From Actinomycetes bacterium (GTDB lineage Bacteria > Actinomycetota > Actinomycetes > Mycobacteriales > Micromonosporaceae): 28,194 nucleotides of DNA. Each line of letters opens with the position of its first letter. Position 1 is the first letter of the stretch. The stretch is taken from the NCBI GenBank assembly GCA_021793335.1, contig JAJYSW010000009.1, positions 1 through 28,194 of the forward strand. Direction: 5' to 3'. Position numbers and translations under genes: made by a program. The notes under the pieces were generated by a model. It was given only the letters and a program-made list of their open reading frames with translations, did not search any database and was not told where the DNA came from. This document shows positions 14,222 to 22,069 of the stretch, one piece after another.

Positions 14222-15412
14222 GTGCTTAAAATCGCATTGACCGGCGGCATCGGAGCCGGTAAAAGCACGGTCGCGAGAAAACTCGCCCAACTGGGCGCGC
14301 ACGTCATCGATGCCGACGTGCTCGCCAGAGACGTCGTCGCCCCGGACACCGAAGGACTCGCTGCGGTCGTCTCCCGTTTCGGTCCCGGCGTCCTCGACGC
14401 CGACGGAGTCCTCGACCGTGCTCGCCTCGCCGACATCGTCTTCAACGACGCGCACGCCCGCGCCGAACTCGAAGCGATCATCCACCCGCGAGTCCGCCAA
14501 CGAGCCCGAGAGCTCACCGCGGCTCAAGAAGACGACGCCATCGTCGTCCAGGACATCCCCCTGCTGGTCGAGACCGGCGGGGCGCCCAATTTCCACCTCG
14601 CCGTCGACGTGGAAGCGCCGAGAGCGCTCCGGCTCGAACGGCTCGTCGCACGCGGCATGGACCGCGCCGACGCCGCCCGACGCATCGACGCCCAAGCCGG
14701 CGATGACGAACGCCGCGAAGCCTGCGACGTCGTCCTCCACAACGACGAGGGCCTGCCCGAGATCGAACGGCGCGTCGCGACGCTGTGGAACGAGCGCATC
14801 GTCCCCTTCGCGGACAATCTCCGATTCGGCGCGAAGGAGGAACGTCCGGAGCAGCTCCAGTTCATCGAGTCCGACACCGCCTGGCCCACGCGCTTCGAGC
14901 ATCTCGCCGCGCGTCTGCGCCGCGTCATGGGGCCCAGCGCCGTCCGTATCGACCACGTCGGCTCCACGGCCGTCGCCGGCCTGCCGTCCGATGACGTCAT
15001 CGACATCCAGGTCACCGTCGTGACCCTCAACGCCGTCGACATGCTCGAAAGTGCGCTCGGCGAGGCGGGGTTCTTCGGTCGCATCGCGTTCGACGAACCC
15101 AAGCCGGAGCGGTCCGACGCCTCCGAGTGGGAGAAGCGCCGGTACTGCTACGCCGACCCGGGCAACCTCGCCCGCATCGATTTCCGGTCGATCGACAGCC
15201 CCGGCCAGCGGTTCGCGCTGCTGTTCCGCGATTGGCTCCGCGCTGACGCCCGAGGCAGAGCCGACTACGCCCGGGCCAAGGGCGAAGCCGCCGGCGAGGC
15301 GGATTCGCTCATGGCCCGCACCGACACCGAGGAGCCCTGGCTCTCGAACGAGGCATGGCCCCGCGCCAACGAGTGGGCCGAAGCGAGCGGCTGGCGCCCT
15401 CCGGTGTGCTGA
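14222..15412 (+). CDS. coaE: Dephospho-CoA kinase fused to a GrpB/UPF0157 domain
   Basis: The 396-residue protein has two domains. Residues 1 to about 200 are dephospho-CoA kinase: P-loop GGIGAGKS (8-15), DADVLARDVVAP, IHPRVR and VQDIPLLVETGG. It catalyses the last step of coenzyme A synthesis, phosphorylating the 3' hydroxyl of dephospho-CoA. Residues from about 215 form a GrpB-like (UPF0157) nucleotidyltransferase-fold domain: FEHLAARLRRVMGPSAVRIDHVGSTAVAGLPSDDVIDIQV, with the HVGSTAV and DVIDIQ motifs. This fusion is the normal actinobacterial arrangement; in mycobacteria the C-terminal part is thought to assist folding. GTG 14222 lies 8 bases after the rpsA terminator with no Shine-Dalgarno. 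TAGTGT at 14209-14214 could be a -10 box for a leaderless message. A terminator follows. Confidence 0.95.
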   Translation: MLKIALTGGIGAGKSTVARKLAQLGAHVIDADVLARDVVAPDTEGLAAVVSRFGPGVLDADGVLDRARLADIVFNDAHARAELEAIIHPRVRQRARELTAAQEDDAIVVQDIPLLVETGGAPNFHLAVDVEAPRALRLERLVARGMDRADAARRIDAQAGDDERREACDVVLHNDEGLPEIERRVATLWNERIVPFADNLRFGAKEERPEQLQFIESDTAWPTRFEHLAARLRRVMGPSAVRIDHVGSTAVAGLPSDDVIDIQVTVVTLNAVDMLESALGEAGFFGRIAFDEPKPERSDASEWEKRRYCYADPGNLARIDFRSIDSPGQRFALLFRDWLRADARGRADYARAKGEAAGEADSLMARTDTEEPWLSNEAWPRANEWAEASGWRPPVC

Positions 15413-15428
15413 GTCCCCTGCCATGAAG

Positions 15429-15463
15429 CCGGGCCGCCGCGCATCGCGTGCGCGGCGGCCCGG
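15429..15463. terminator. Bidirectional terminator between coaE and the convergent gene
   Basis: A perfect 15-bp GC-rich stem (15429-15443 with 15449-15463) with a 5-base loop sits between the stops of coaE (plus) and the gene at 15488 (minus), and can serve both. Confidence 0.8.
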
Positions 15464-15487
15464 TGAAACCGGTGCCGGACCGCGGCC

Positions 15488-16921
15488 TCAGCCGATCACG
15501 CTGCTGACCGTCCACGGGACGGCCACCATCGGATGGTCCTCGTAGGTCAGCTCTGCGCCCGCCATCCCGAACGACGTCATCAGCTCGACCTCGGACAGCC
15601 GTTCCCCGGTGATGTGGTACCGGAAGGCCGATTCGCCCGGCTCGGCCGCCGCGTCTCCGACCACCGGGAACTCCACGACGTGCGTCGTCTTCCCGTCGGC
15701 CTGGTCGATGCGCAGCTGTGAGGCCCGCTCCGCCACCTCGTCCGTGTCCGCGGCCGCTTCGGCGCTCATCTCCAGCAGCCGGTACGTCAGCGTCTCGACC
15801 GGCCCGAAATGCTCTGCGACCGATGCGCCGGCGAGCGCGTGCGTCTCCCAGCCTTCCGAAGGCGGCGAGGCGGGCAGTTCCGAGGAGTCGGTCGCGAGGC
15901 TGGCCAGGCCGCCCGGCCTGGCCAGCAGCAGCCGGTGGCCGTCGGCGTCCTCGATGTTCAGGTACGCCGTCATCGTGCGCCAGTCGATGGTGCCGTGTCC
16001 GAACGCCACTTCGCCGTCGGCGATCGGCACCGTCATCTCGACCGTCGCCGACTGCTCCCAGTTCGCCGTTCTGACCTGCGCGATCGTCTTCGCCAGCTCG
16101 TCATCGACCTTCGATGGCGCGATGCTCGGGCCGCCGAGCATGTCGATCGGCTCCAGGCCCGAGGCGTTGAAGTCGACTTCCCGCAGGAACTCGACCGATG
16201 CCAGCTCCGAACCGCCCACGTTGACCTGGAAGCGGCGGATGTCGCCCTGCTCGTCCAAGGAGTACAGGGCCTCGGGGTTCGCGGCCGTCGTCTCGCTCGT
16301 CTCCACCATGATCGGGGCGCGGAAGGTATCGACCGCCTCGCCGTCGATGACGCCTTCCTCCCGCCATGCCGCGTGCTCGGCCAGGTAGGCGGGGTCGTCG
16401 CCGGTCTCGGCGGTCAGCGTGAACACCGAGGAGATCAGGATGTCGAACTTCGCTTCGGCCTCGGTCGCGTCACCGGCCATCATCTGACGCGGCGTCCACG
16501 CCGACTGCGGCACCAGCACTTCGTCGAATGCCTCGTCGTCGGCGTGGGAGGCGACCAGGCCCGGCACCGCCTGGACCAGGTGGTCTTCGCCGTCGGGACC
16601 GGGCATGCGTCCGTACAGCAGTGGGTCGTTCCAGTCGAGGAAGCCGTCCACGACGACCTCGGCGTCCTCGGTGGGGAAGCGCATCCGCACCGCCACCGGA
16701 TCGCCGTCGTGGTTGCGGTGGCGCAGCGCCGCCAGTGCTGCGGCCTCTGCTTCGGTGACGGGACGTTCGGCTCCGACGCGGTCGGTGCCGCACGAGACGG
16801 CGAGCCAGCCGGCGGCGCCGATCGCGACGATGACGGCCATGGCCCAGAGCATGGCGGATTTCCAGGTCGTCGCGCCGTCTGCGGCGTCCGTGGAGCGGTG
16901 ATGTCGTCTAGTGGTGCTCAC
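15488..16921 (-). CDS. Membrane-anchored protein of unknown function with an internal domain duplication
   Basis: I do not recognise a named family. The 477-residue protein begins with a short basic cytoplasmic tail, then one transmembrane anchor (MLWAMAVIVAIGAAGWLAV, about residues 29-47), leaving the rest outside. A Cys follows (VSCGTD), but this is not a clean lipobox. The extracellular part contains two similar units. VRMRFPTEDAEVVVDGFLDW...LVQAVPGLVAS (about 77-127) parallels VEMTVPIADGEVAFGHGTIDW...LLLARPGGLAS (about 291-342), and each is followed by a helix-rich segment and a second beta-rich part (TFRAPIMVE and THVVEFPVV). This beta-rich pattern resembles LolA/LppX-like lipid-carrying proteins only loosely. 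GTG 16921 has a weak ribosome-binding site. It is divergent from uvrB with 78 bases between. Confidence 0.75.
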   Translation of the reverse strand: MSTTRRHHRSTDAADGATTWKSAMLWAMAVIVAIGAAGWLAVSCGTDRVGAERPVTEAEAAALAALRHRNHDGDPVAVRMRFPTEDAEVVVDGFLDWNDPLLYGRMPGPDGEDHLVQAVPGLVASHADDEAFDEVLVPQSAWTPRQMMAGDATEAEAKFDILISSVFTLTAETGDDPAYLAEHAAWREEGVIDGEAVDTFRAPIMVETSETTAANPEALYSLDEQGDIRRFQVNVGGSELASVEFLREVDFNASGLEPIDMLGGPSIAPSKVDDELAKTIAQVRTANWEQSATVEMTVPIADGEVAFGHGTIDWRTMTAYLNIEDADGHRLLLARPGGLASLATDSSELPASPPSEGWETHALAGASVAEHFGPVETLTYRLLEMSAEAAADTDEVAERASQLRIDQADGKTTHVVEFPVVGDAAAEPGESAFRYHITGERLSEVELMTSFGMAGAELTYEDHPMVAVPWTVSSVIG

Positions 16922-16987
16922 GGAGGGTCCAACGAGTCACGGCCTGAAAAGTCACCGGCGCGCAGCGCCGATGTCGGCGCCTCAGGC

Positions 16988-16993
16988 TACCGT
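16988..16993 (+). promoter_or_regulatory. Candidate -10 box for leaderless uvrB transcription
   Basis: TACCGT lies 6 bases before the GTG of uvrB, exactly where a TANNNT -10 box sits on a leaderless actinobacterial message. No Shine-Dalgarno is present. Confidence 0.45.
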
Positions 16994-16999
16994 TGGTCC

Positions 17000-19051
17000 G
17001 TGGCATTCGATATTCCCCGCGCCGAGGGGCGCTTCACCGTCGTCAGCGAGTACGAGCCGGCCGGCGACCAGCCGGCGGCGATCGCCGAACTGGCCGAGCG
17101 CGTCGACGCCGGCCAGCGCGACGTGGTGTTGCTGGGAGCCACCGGCACCGGCAAATCGGCCACCTCCGCATGGCTGATCGAGCGGCTCCAGCGTCCCGCG
17201 TTGGTCATGGCCCACAACAAGACCCTTGCTGCCCAGCTCGCCAAGGAATTCCGCGAGCTTTTGCCGCACAACGCAGTCGAGTACTACGTCTCCTATTATG
17301 ACTATTACCAGCCCGAGGCGTACGTCGCGCAGAGCGATACCTATATCGAGAAGGACGCCTCGATCAACGAAGAGGTCGAGCGGTTGCGTCACCGCGCCAC
17401 GTACTCGCTGCTGACCAGGCGTGATGTCGTCGTGGTGGCCACGGTCTCGGCGATCTACGGCCTGGCCACGCCCGCCGAATACCTCCAGCAGGCCACCGAG
17501 GTCGCCGTCGGTCAGGAGTGGGACCGGGACAAGCTGCTGCGGCGTCTGGTCGATGTCCAATACTCGCGCAACGATATCGCTTTCACCCGCGGCACGTTCC
17601 GCGTCCGGGGCGACACGATCGAGATCATCCCGGCCTACGAGGTGCTGGCGATCCGCATCGAGATGTTCGGCGACGAGATCGACCGGCTCTACTACCTGCA
17701 CCCGATCACCGGCGAGGCCATTCGCGAGGTCGACCGGGTTCTGATCTTCCCCGGCTCGCATTACGCCACCGGGGACGAGCGGATGGTCCGGGCCATCGGG
17801 GACATCGAGGCCGAACTCGAATCGCGTTTGAACGAGCTCGAATCCCAGGGCAAGCTCCTGGAGGCGCAGCGCCTGCGCATGCGCACCGTCTTCGACCTGG
17901 AGAACATGAAGCAGACCGGGACGTGCAGCGGCATCGAGAACTACTCGCGTCACATCGATGGTCGTGAGGCCGGCACGCCGCCCCATACGCTCCTGGACTA
18001 CTTCCCCTCGGATTTCGTGACGATCATCGACGAATCCCACCAGACCGTCCCCCAGATCGGGGCCATGTCCGAGGGCGACGCCTCGCGCAAGCGCAACCTG
18101 GTCGATCACGGCTTCCGGCTGCCCAGCGCCCAGGACAACCGGCCGCTGCGCTTCGACGAGTTCCGCGAGCGCGTCGGTCAGACGGTGTACCTCTCGGCGA
18201 CGCCCGGCCCCTGGGAGCTGAAGCAGTCCGGCGGCGAGTTCGTCGAGCAGGTCATTCGCCCCACCGGCCTGGTCGACCCGCAAGTCGAGGTGCGGCGGAC
18301 GCAGGGCCAGATCGACGACCTGATGCACGAGATCCGCGAGCGCGCGGCCAGGGACGAGCGGGTCCTGGTGACCACCTTGACCAAGAAGATGGCCGAGGAC
18401 CTCACCGACTACTTCCTCGACAACGGCATCCGCGTCCAGTACCTGCATTCGGAGGTCGAGACCCTGCGGCGCGTGGAGCTGCTGGGGGAGCTGCGGCGCG
18501 GCGAGTTCGACGTCCTGGTCGGCATCAACCTGCTGCGTGAGGGCCTCGACCTGCCGGAGGTATCACTCGTGGCGATCCTCGATGCCGACAAGGAGGGTTT
18601 CCTGCGCTCGTCCACCTCGTTGATCCAGACGATCGGGCGCGCGGCGCGGAACGTCTCGGGCACGGTGCTCATGTACGCCGACAACCTCACCGATTCGATG
18701 AAGGCGGCTCTCGACGAGACCGACCGGCGCCGCGAGAAGCAGGTGGCGTACAACCGCGAGCACGGGATCGACCCGCAGCCGCTGCGCAAACGCATCGCCG
18801 ACATCATGGAGGACCTCTACGACACCGCGGCCCAGACCGAGGACTTCGTCAAGGAGTCCCGGCCCGAGCGCGCGAAGCGGGAGCAGGGCCCGGCGAAAGT
18901 CCGCTCCGAGATCGTCCAGCAGCTCGATGAGCGGAACGAGCAGATGCTCGCCGCGGCCAGGGAGCTTCGCTTCGAGCTGGCCGCCGCTTACCGGGACGAG
19001 ATCGCGGACCTGAAGAGAGAGCTGCGCCAGCTCGACGAAGCGGGCGCTTGA
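17000..19051 (+). CDS. uvrB: Excinuclease ABC subunit B
   Basis: The 683-residue protein is within the normal range for UvrB. It is the damage-verifying helicase-like subunit of nucleotide excision repair. Visible motifs are Walker A GATGTGKS (46-53), the beta-hairpin region YYVSYYDYYQPEAYV that inserts into DNA, the DESH Walker B box in TIIDESHQT, the helicase motif VGINLLREGLDLPEVSLVAILDADKEGFLRS, and IQTIGRAARN. The C-terminal UVR domain (VQQLDERNEQMLAAARELRFELAA) contacts UvrA/UvrC. The frame is open far upstream, to 15809, but that part is antisense to the minus-strand gene; GTG 17000 gives the expected N-terminus AFDIPRAEGRFTVVSEYEPAGDQP. UvrA and UvrC genes are not in the window. Confidence 0.97.
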   Translation: MAFDIPRAEGRFTVVSEYEPAGDQPAAIAELAERVDAGQRDVVLLGATGTGKSATSAWLIERLQRPALVMAHNKTLAAQLAKEFRELLPHNAVEYYVSYYDYYQPEAYVAQSDTYIEKDASINEEVERLRHRATYSLLTRRDVVVVATVSAIYGLATPAEYLQQATEVAVGQEWDRDKLLRRLVDVQYSRNDIAFTRGTFRVRGDTIEIIPAYEVLAIRIEMFGDEIDRLYYLHPITGEAIREVDRVLIFPGSHYATGDERMVRAIGDIEAELESRLNELESQGKLLEAQRLRMRTVFDLENMKQTGTCSGIENYSRHIDGREAGTPPHTLLDYFPSDFVTIIDESHQTVPQIGAMSEGDASRKRNLVDHGFRLPSAQDNRPLRFDEFRERVGQTVYLSATPGPWELKQSGGEFVEQVIRPTGLVDPQVEVRRTQGQIDDLMHEIRERAARDERVLVTTLTKKMAEDLTDYFLDNGIRVQYLHSEVETLRRVELLGELRRGEFDVLVGINLLREGLDLPEVSLVAILDADKEGFLRSSTSLIQTIGRAARNVSGTVLMYADNLTDSMKAALDETDRRREKQVAYNREHGIDPQPLRKRIADIMEDLYDTAAQTEDFVKESRPERAKREQGPAKVRSEIVQQLDERNEQMLAAARELRFELAAAYRDEIADLKRELRQLDEAGA

Positions 19052-19074
19052 GTCGCGTCCGCTCCTGGGGGCCT

Positions 19075-19368
19075 TCAGCCGTCGATGTCCTCGAAATGCT
19101 CCACGAGCGGGGGCTCGGCGAAGTAGGGGCCGATGGCCTCGCGCCAGGCGTTGAACCGCTCGGTCTCGCGAAAGCCCTGTTCGTGGGCCTCGACCGAGTC
19201 CCATTCGATGAGGAGCACGAACCGGCTCGGCGATTCGACGCCTCGGGTCATGCGGATCGACCGCAGTCCCGGGGAGACTTCGACGTGCGCTCTGGCCTCG
19301 CGGTAGGCTTGAATGAAAGCGGCTTCTTGGCCGGGGGCGATGCTGATCTCAGCGATTTCGAGAACCAC
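19075..19368 (-). CDS. Small ABM-domain (antibiotic biosynthesis monooxygenase-like) protein
   Basis: The 97-residue protein has the ferredoxin-like dimeric alpha+beta barrel pattern of ABM proteins: EIAEISIAPGQEAAFIQAYREARAHVEVSPGLRSIRMTRG, then FVLLIEWDSVEAHEQGF and a C-terminal PLVEHFEDI. Members include quinol monooxygenases and heme-degrading proteins, but many are uncharacterised; nothing here specifies a substrate. The start is GTG 19368 with a poor ribosome-binding site. It converges on uvrB, 23 bases separating the stops, and is divergent from the riboswitch-TerC unit. Confidence 0.85.
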   Translation of the reverse strand: MVLEIAEISIAPGQEAAFIQAYREARAHVEVSPGLRSIRMTRGVESPSRFVLLIEWDSVEAHEQGFRETERFNAWREAIGPYFAEPPLVEHFEDIDG

Positions 19369-19445
19369 GCTCGGAGCCTCGCACAGGTGCGCAACCTCTC
19401 AGTAAACCAGACAAGGAGTCGAGAGACAAGTCACATATCCGACCG

Positions 19446-19474
19446 ATGACACGTCGGGTTTGCCCGTGCATAAT
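19446..19474 (+). promoter_or_regulatory. Promoter of the riboswitch-TerC transcript
   Basis: ATGACA (19446-19451) and CATAAT (19469-19474) are spaced by exactly 17 bases, each matching five of six consensus positions. Transcription would start near 19481, shortly before the riboswitch. Confidence 0.7.
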
Positions 19475-19495
19475 GGGGCCCGGCGAATCAAAATC

Positions 19496-19613
19496 GGTAT
19501 ATGGGGAGTATCCCGCAACGTTCTGCGACGTTGTTAGCGTTGTCGTCAATGCACGAGACTGCCGACAGTCTCCGGTGGCGCTGATCCTTGTGGATCGGGA
19601 GAGACCATGTGAC
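19496..19613 (+). promoter_or_regulatory. yybP-ykoY family (manganese) riboswitch
   Basis: The leader contains the two conserved internal loops of this class: GGGGAGTA (19503-19510) near the 5' side and GAGAGACC (19599-19606) at the 3' side. They are closed by a P1 stem in which GGTATATGG (19497-19505) pairs with CCATGTGACC (19605-19614), partly through G-U pairs. Between them are a GTCGTCAATGCACGAG junction region and a stem with GATCC/GGATC. The class senses Mn2+ and commonly controls TerC/Alx-type and other metal exporters. The downstream gene is TerC-family, which agrees. The Shine-Dalgarno AAGGA lies within the palindrome CCTTAAGG just after P1, so translational control is likely. Confidence 0.85.
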
Positions 19614-19639
19614 CTTCCAGCCTTAAGGATGGCAACACA

Positions 19640-20683
19640 TTGGAACTCCCAGCATGGGTCTGGGTCCTCACCGTCGCAGCCTTGGTGGCTGTAGTGCTTC
19701 TGGACCTCACGCTCGCGATCCGAAACCCCCACCGACCCAGCATGCGCGAGGCGGCCGTCTGGTCGAGCGTCTATATCGCCGCCGCCTTCGTCTTCGCGGG
19801 CGTCATGTTCGTCACGCAGGGCTCCGAGTTCGGGGGCCAGTTCCTGGGCGGCTTCCTCACCGAGAAGGCCCTCTCGGTCGATAACCTCTTCGTATTCCTC
19901 CTGCTCATCCAGGCGTTCCGTGTCCCCGACAGACTCCAGTCCCGAGTGTTGTTGATCGGCATCGTCCTGTCGATCGTGCTCCGCAGTGTCTTCATCGGTC
20001 TCGGCTCGGTACTGGTCGAGCGCTTCAGCTGGGTCTTCTTCATTTTCGGAGCGATCCTGATCTGGACCGCCTGGGGCCTGCTGCGAGGCGGCGGCATGGA
20101 CGAGGAGGTGCCCAATAACCGGTTCATGCAATGGACGCAGTCGCGGCTGCGCGTGTCCCCCGAATACGACGGGGGCCACCTGCTCACCCGCATCGACGGC
20201 AGACGCCACGTGACCCCGCTGCTGCTGGCGATGCTCGCCATCGGCTCCACCGACATCCTGTTCGCGCTCGACTCGATCCCGGCGATCTTCGGGCTCACGC
20301 AGGAGCCGTACCTGATCTGGACGGCCACGCTCTTCGCGCTGTTCGGTCTGCGCCAGCTCTACTTCCTACTGGCGGCGCTGCTGCGCCACCTGCGGTTCCT
20401 GGGGCTCGGCCTGGCCGTCATCCTGGGCTGGATCGGTGTCAAGCTCATCATCAACGGCCTGGCGGAGAACCGCCTCTCGTTCCTCAACGGGGGCGAGCCG
20501 CTGCCGATCCCGCAGGTCCCGACGTGGCTGTCGCTGGGCGTCATCGCAGCCGTGCTCGCAGTGGTGGTCTCCGTGAACTGGATTCTGTTGCGCCGTCAAG
20601 GGCAGACCTGGGGTGAGCTGTTCGCCGAATCGCGAGACGAGGTCACGCAGGAGCCCGCATCGGCAGGCGCCGGCAAGCGGTGA
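19640..20683 (+). CDS. TerC family integral membrane protein (probable Mn2+ exporter/metal homeostasis)
   Basis: The 347-residue polytopic membrane protein has about nine hydrophobic segments. TerC hallmarks are visible: LDLTLA in the first helix, LSVDNLFVFLLL, and STDILFALDSIPAIFGLT, whose conserved acidic residues lie in the membrane and are thought to bind metal. The start is TTG 19640, supported by AAGGA ten bases upstream and by the typical N-terminus MELPAWVWVLTVAALVAVVLLDL. Although named for tellurite resistance, proteins of this family associated with yybP-ykoY riboswitches export Mn2+ or load metal onto exported proteins; the riboswitch directly upstream supports that role. The cytoplasmic tail overlaps the convergent NlpC/P60-like gene by 41 bases. 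Confidence 0.93.
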   Translation: MELPAWVWVLTVAALVAVVLLDLTLAIRNPHRPSMREAAVWSSVYIAAAFVFAGVMFVTQGSEFGGQFLGGFLTEKALSVDNLFVFLLLIQAFRVPDRLQSRVLLIGIVLSIVLRSVFIGLGSVLVERFSWVFFIFGAILIWTAWGLLRGGGMDEEVPNNRFMQWTQSRLRVSPEYDGGHLLTRIDGRRHVTPLLLAMLAIGSTDILFALDSIPAIFGLTQEPYLIWTATLFALFGLRQLYFLLAALLRHLRFLGLGLAVILGWIGVKLIINGLAENRLSFLNGGEPLPIPQVPTWLSLGVIAAVLAVVVSVNWILLRRQGQTWGELFAESRDEVTQEPASAGAGKR

Positions 20684-21590
20684 TCTGACCGAGCTCGGAC
20701 TCCTTGAGCGATTCGATCACGACCTTGCCGTAGACGGGGGAGGAGAAGATCAGCTCGGGGAGTCCGGATCGCCCGCGCTCGGCCACGATGGCCGGCATGC
20801 GCTGGTCGCCTCCGTGTTCGAGGAACACCAGGTCCCCTGGCAGGACCTCGTCGAATTCGATCGCTTCGCCGGTTTCGACGAGCCGCTCGTTGAACCGCGG
20901 TGTGTCGAGACCGAGCTGGCGGTGCACGATCCACACCAGTCCGGGCGCGTCGATGCCATAAGCGCTGATGCCGCCGTGGAGGTAGGGGACCTCCAGCAGC
21001 TGCTGCGCGAGTTTCACCGCGTCCAGACCGCCCGCGATCATGCCGGTGGCCGGCGGGTCGCCCGCACGGTCGCCGACCGGTGCGGCGGTGAGGTCTCGCT
21101 GCGGCACCCAGCCGGGCTGCCGCGGCCCTGGCAGCGCGACCGGCACCCAGCCGCGGTACCCGGGACCGACCACGCGCAGCCTCGTCCCGAGCGTCACGCC
21201 CGGAATGGCGACGTCTCCGCCCGGCTCGTCACGAATGGCCGTGGCCGTGGCGCTCACGAGGTGCTCGACGCCCGCAGCGTCGCTCTCCGCTGGATTGACC
21301 AGTTGATCGAGCGGCACCCAGCCGGACGTCTCCTGAGAGGGGCACTCGATCTCGGCCCAGCGGTCCTCGACCCGAAGGACGATGACCTCGGTGCCCAGCA
21401 GGCACTGGGTGCGCGCCCGGCCCTTCAATCCGTGGGCGCGGATGTCGCTGGTGAGGCGCGCGACCCATTCCCTGATGGCCGAGGGGACGCCCAGCGCCAG
21501 CCGGTCGTCGGGGCCGGGAGACGAAGGCTGGGCCCAGAGGGTGGCGACTGCCACGGCGATCAACGCCGGCTGTCCTGGTGCGATCGGCAC
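20643..21590 (-). CDS. NlpC/P60-like protein with SH3-type repeats and no catalytic cysteine (probable pseudoenzyme)
   Basis: The protein has 315 residues. Two SH3-like segments (VIVLRVEDRWAEIECPSQETSGWVPLDQLV and LRVVGPGYRGWVPV...GWVPQRDL) precede an NlpC/P60 (C40) fold: QQLLEVPYLHGGISAYGIDAPGLVWIVHRQLGL and FDEVLPGDLVFLEH. In active C40 peptidases the motif reads G-(I/L)-D-C-S-G. Here Cys is Ala215 (GCG) and Ser is Pro, and the usual HVGIY histidine is replaced by RMPAIVAE. Cell-wall peptide cleavage is therefore not expected, and binding or scaffolding is more likely. The reading frame is intact, so it is not simply decayed. GTG 21590 has GGAG 10 bases upstream. No signal peptide is clear. 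Confidence 0.8.
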   Translation of the reverse strand: MPIAPGQPALIAVAVATLWAQPSSPGPDDRLALGVPSAIREWVARLTSDIRAHGLKGRARTQCLLGTEVIVLRVEDRWAEIECPSQETSGWVPLDQLVNPAESDAAGVEHLVSATATAIRDEPGGDVAIPGVTLGTRLRVVGPGYRGWVPVALPGPRQPGWVPQRDLTAAPVGDRAGDPPATGMIAGGLDAVKLAQQLLEVPYLHGGISAYGIDAPGLVWIVHRQLGLDTPRFNERLVETGEAIEFDEVLPGDLVFLEHGGDQRMPAIVAERGRSGLPELIFSSPVYGKVVIESLKESELGQITACRRLPMRAPA

Positions 21591-22069
21591 GGTTGGTTCT
21601 CTCCGGATTATTTCGGGTCATTCAGCATTGTTCGCGGGCAGGGGCATCTGCCGACTACAGCGGACCAGCAGCACCGGTCGTCGAATCGAACGGCCTCGGA
21701 TCGGTGCTCGCCGTCGACCGTCACCCGTCTTCCCCCGACCTGAAGGGACGGGATTCGCCGGCTCGGTCCCCACACAAGACGGCGAGGTCGCGGGTGGATC
21801 GCTGTTTCCCTCCTTCGCGCGCGCTCGCCCGCTGCCGCTGTTCAGCGTCACTGCGCACACGCTGCGGAAGCAACGTCCCGCATGTCCTACGGTAGGGCCT
21901 TCTCGGCGTGGTTCACGCCTTTGACCGGTTTCGAGTATACACGGCGTCACGGCACGGCACCGCAGGCGCGCGATGGGTCGCGGCCGACGAAGCGGCCTGG
22001 TGGTGACCGAGCCGGAGGGGGGACTGAACAGGGCGGTGACCGGCGGCGCGGATATGACAGGATCTGACC
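21591..22069. other. Intergenic region upstream of bioB
   Basis: About 480 bases lie between the divergent NlpC/P60-like gene and bioB. Open frames here are short and have no recognisable sequence. There is a minus-strand TATACT near 21940 that could be a -10 box, but no matching -35 is clear, and I see no biotin operator-like palindrome. AGGA (22059-22062) precedes bioB. Confidence 0.35.

Noticed and set aside
14216..15424. A 402-codon open frame antisense to coaE
   Set aside because: Shadow frame; coaE has clear motifs in both domains.
15809..16999. An N-terminal extension of uvrB of nearly 400 codons
   Set aside because: The open frame runs antisense to the minus-strand membrane-protein gene and has no UvrB homology; the GTG at 17000 gives a normal UvrB start.
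16982..18448. A 488-codon open frame antisense to uvrB
   Set aside because: Shadow frame of a well-conserved gene.
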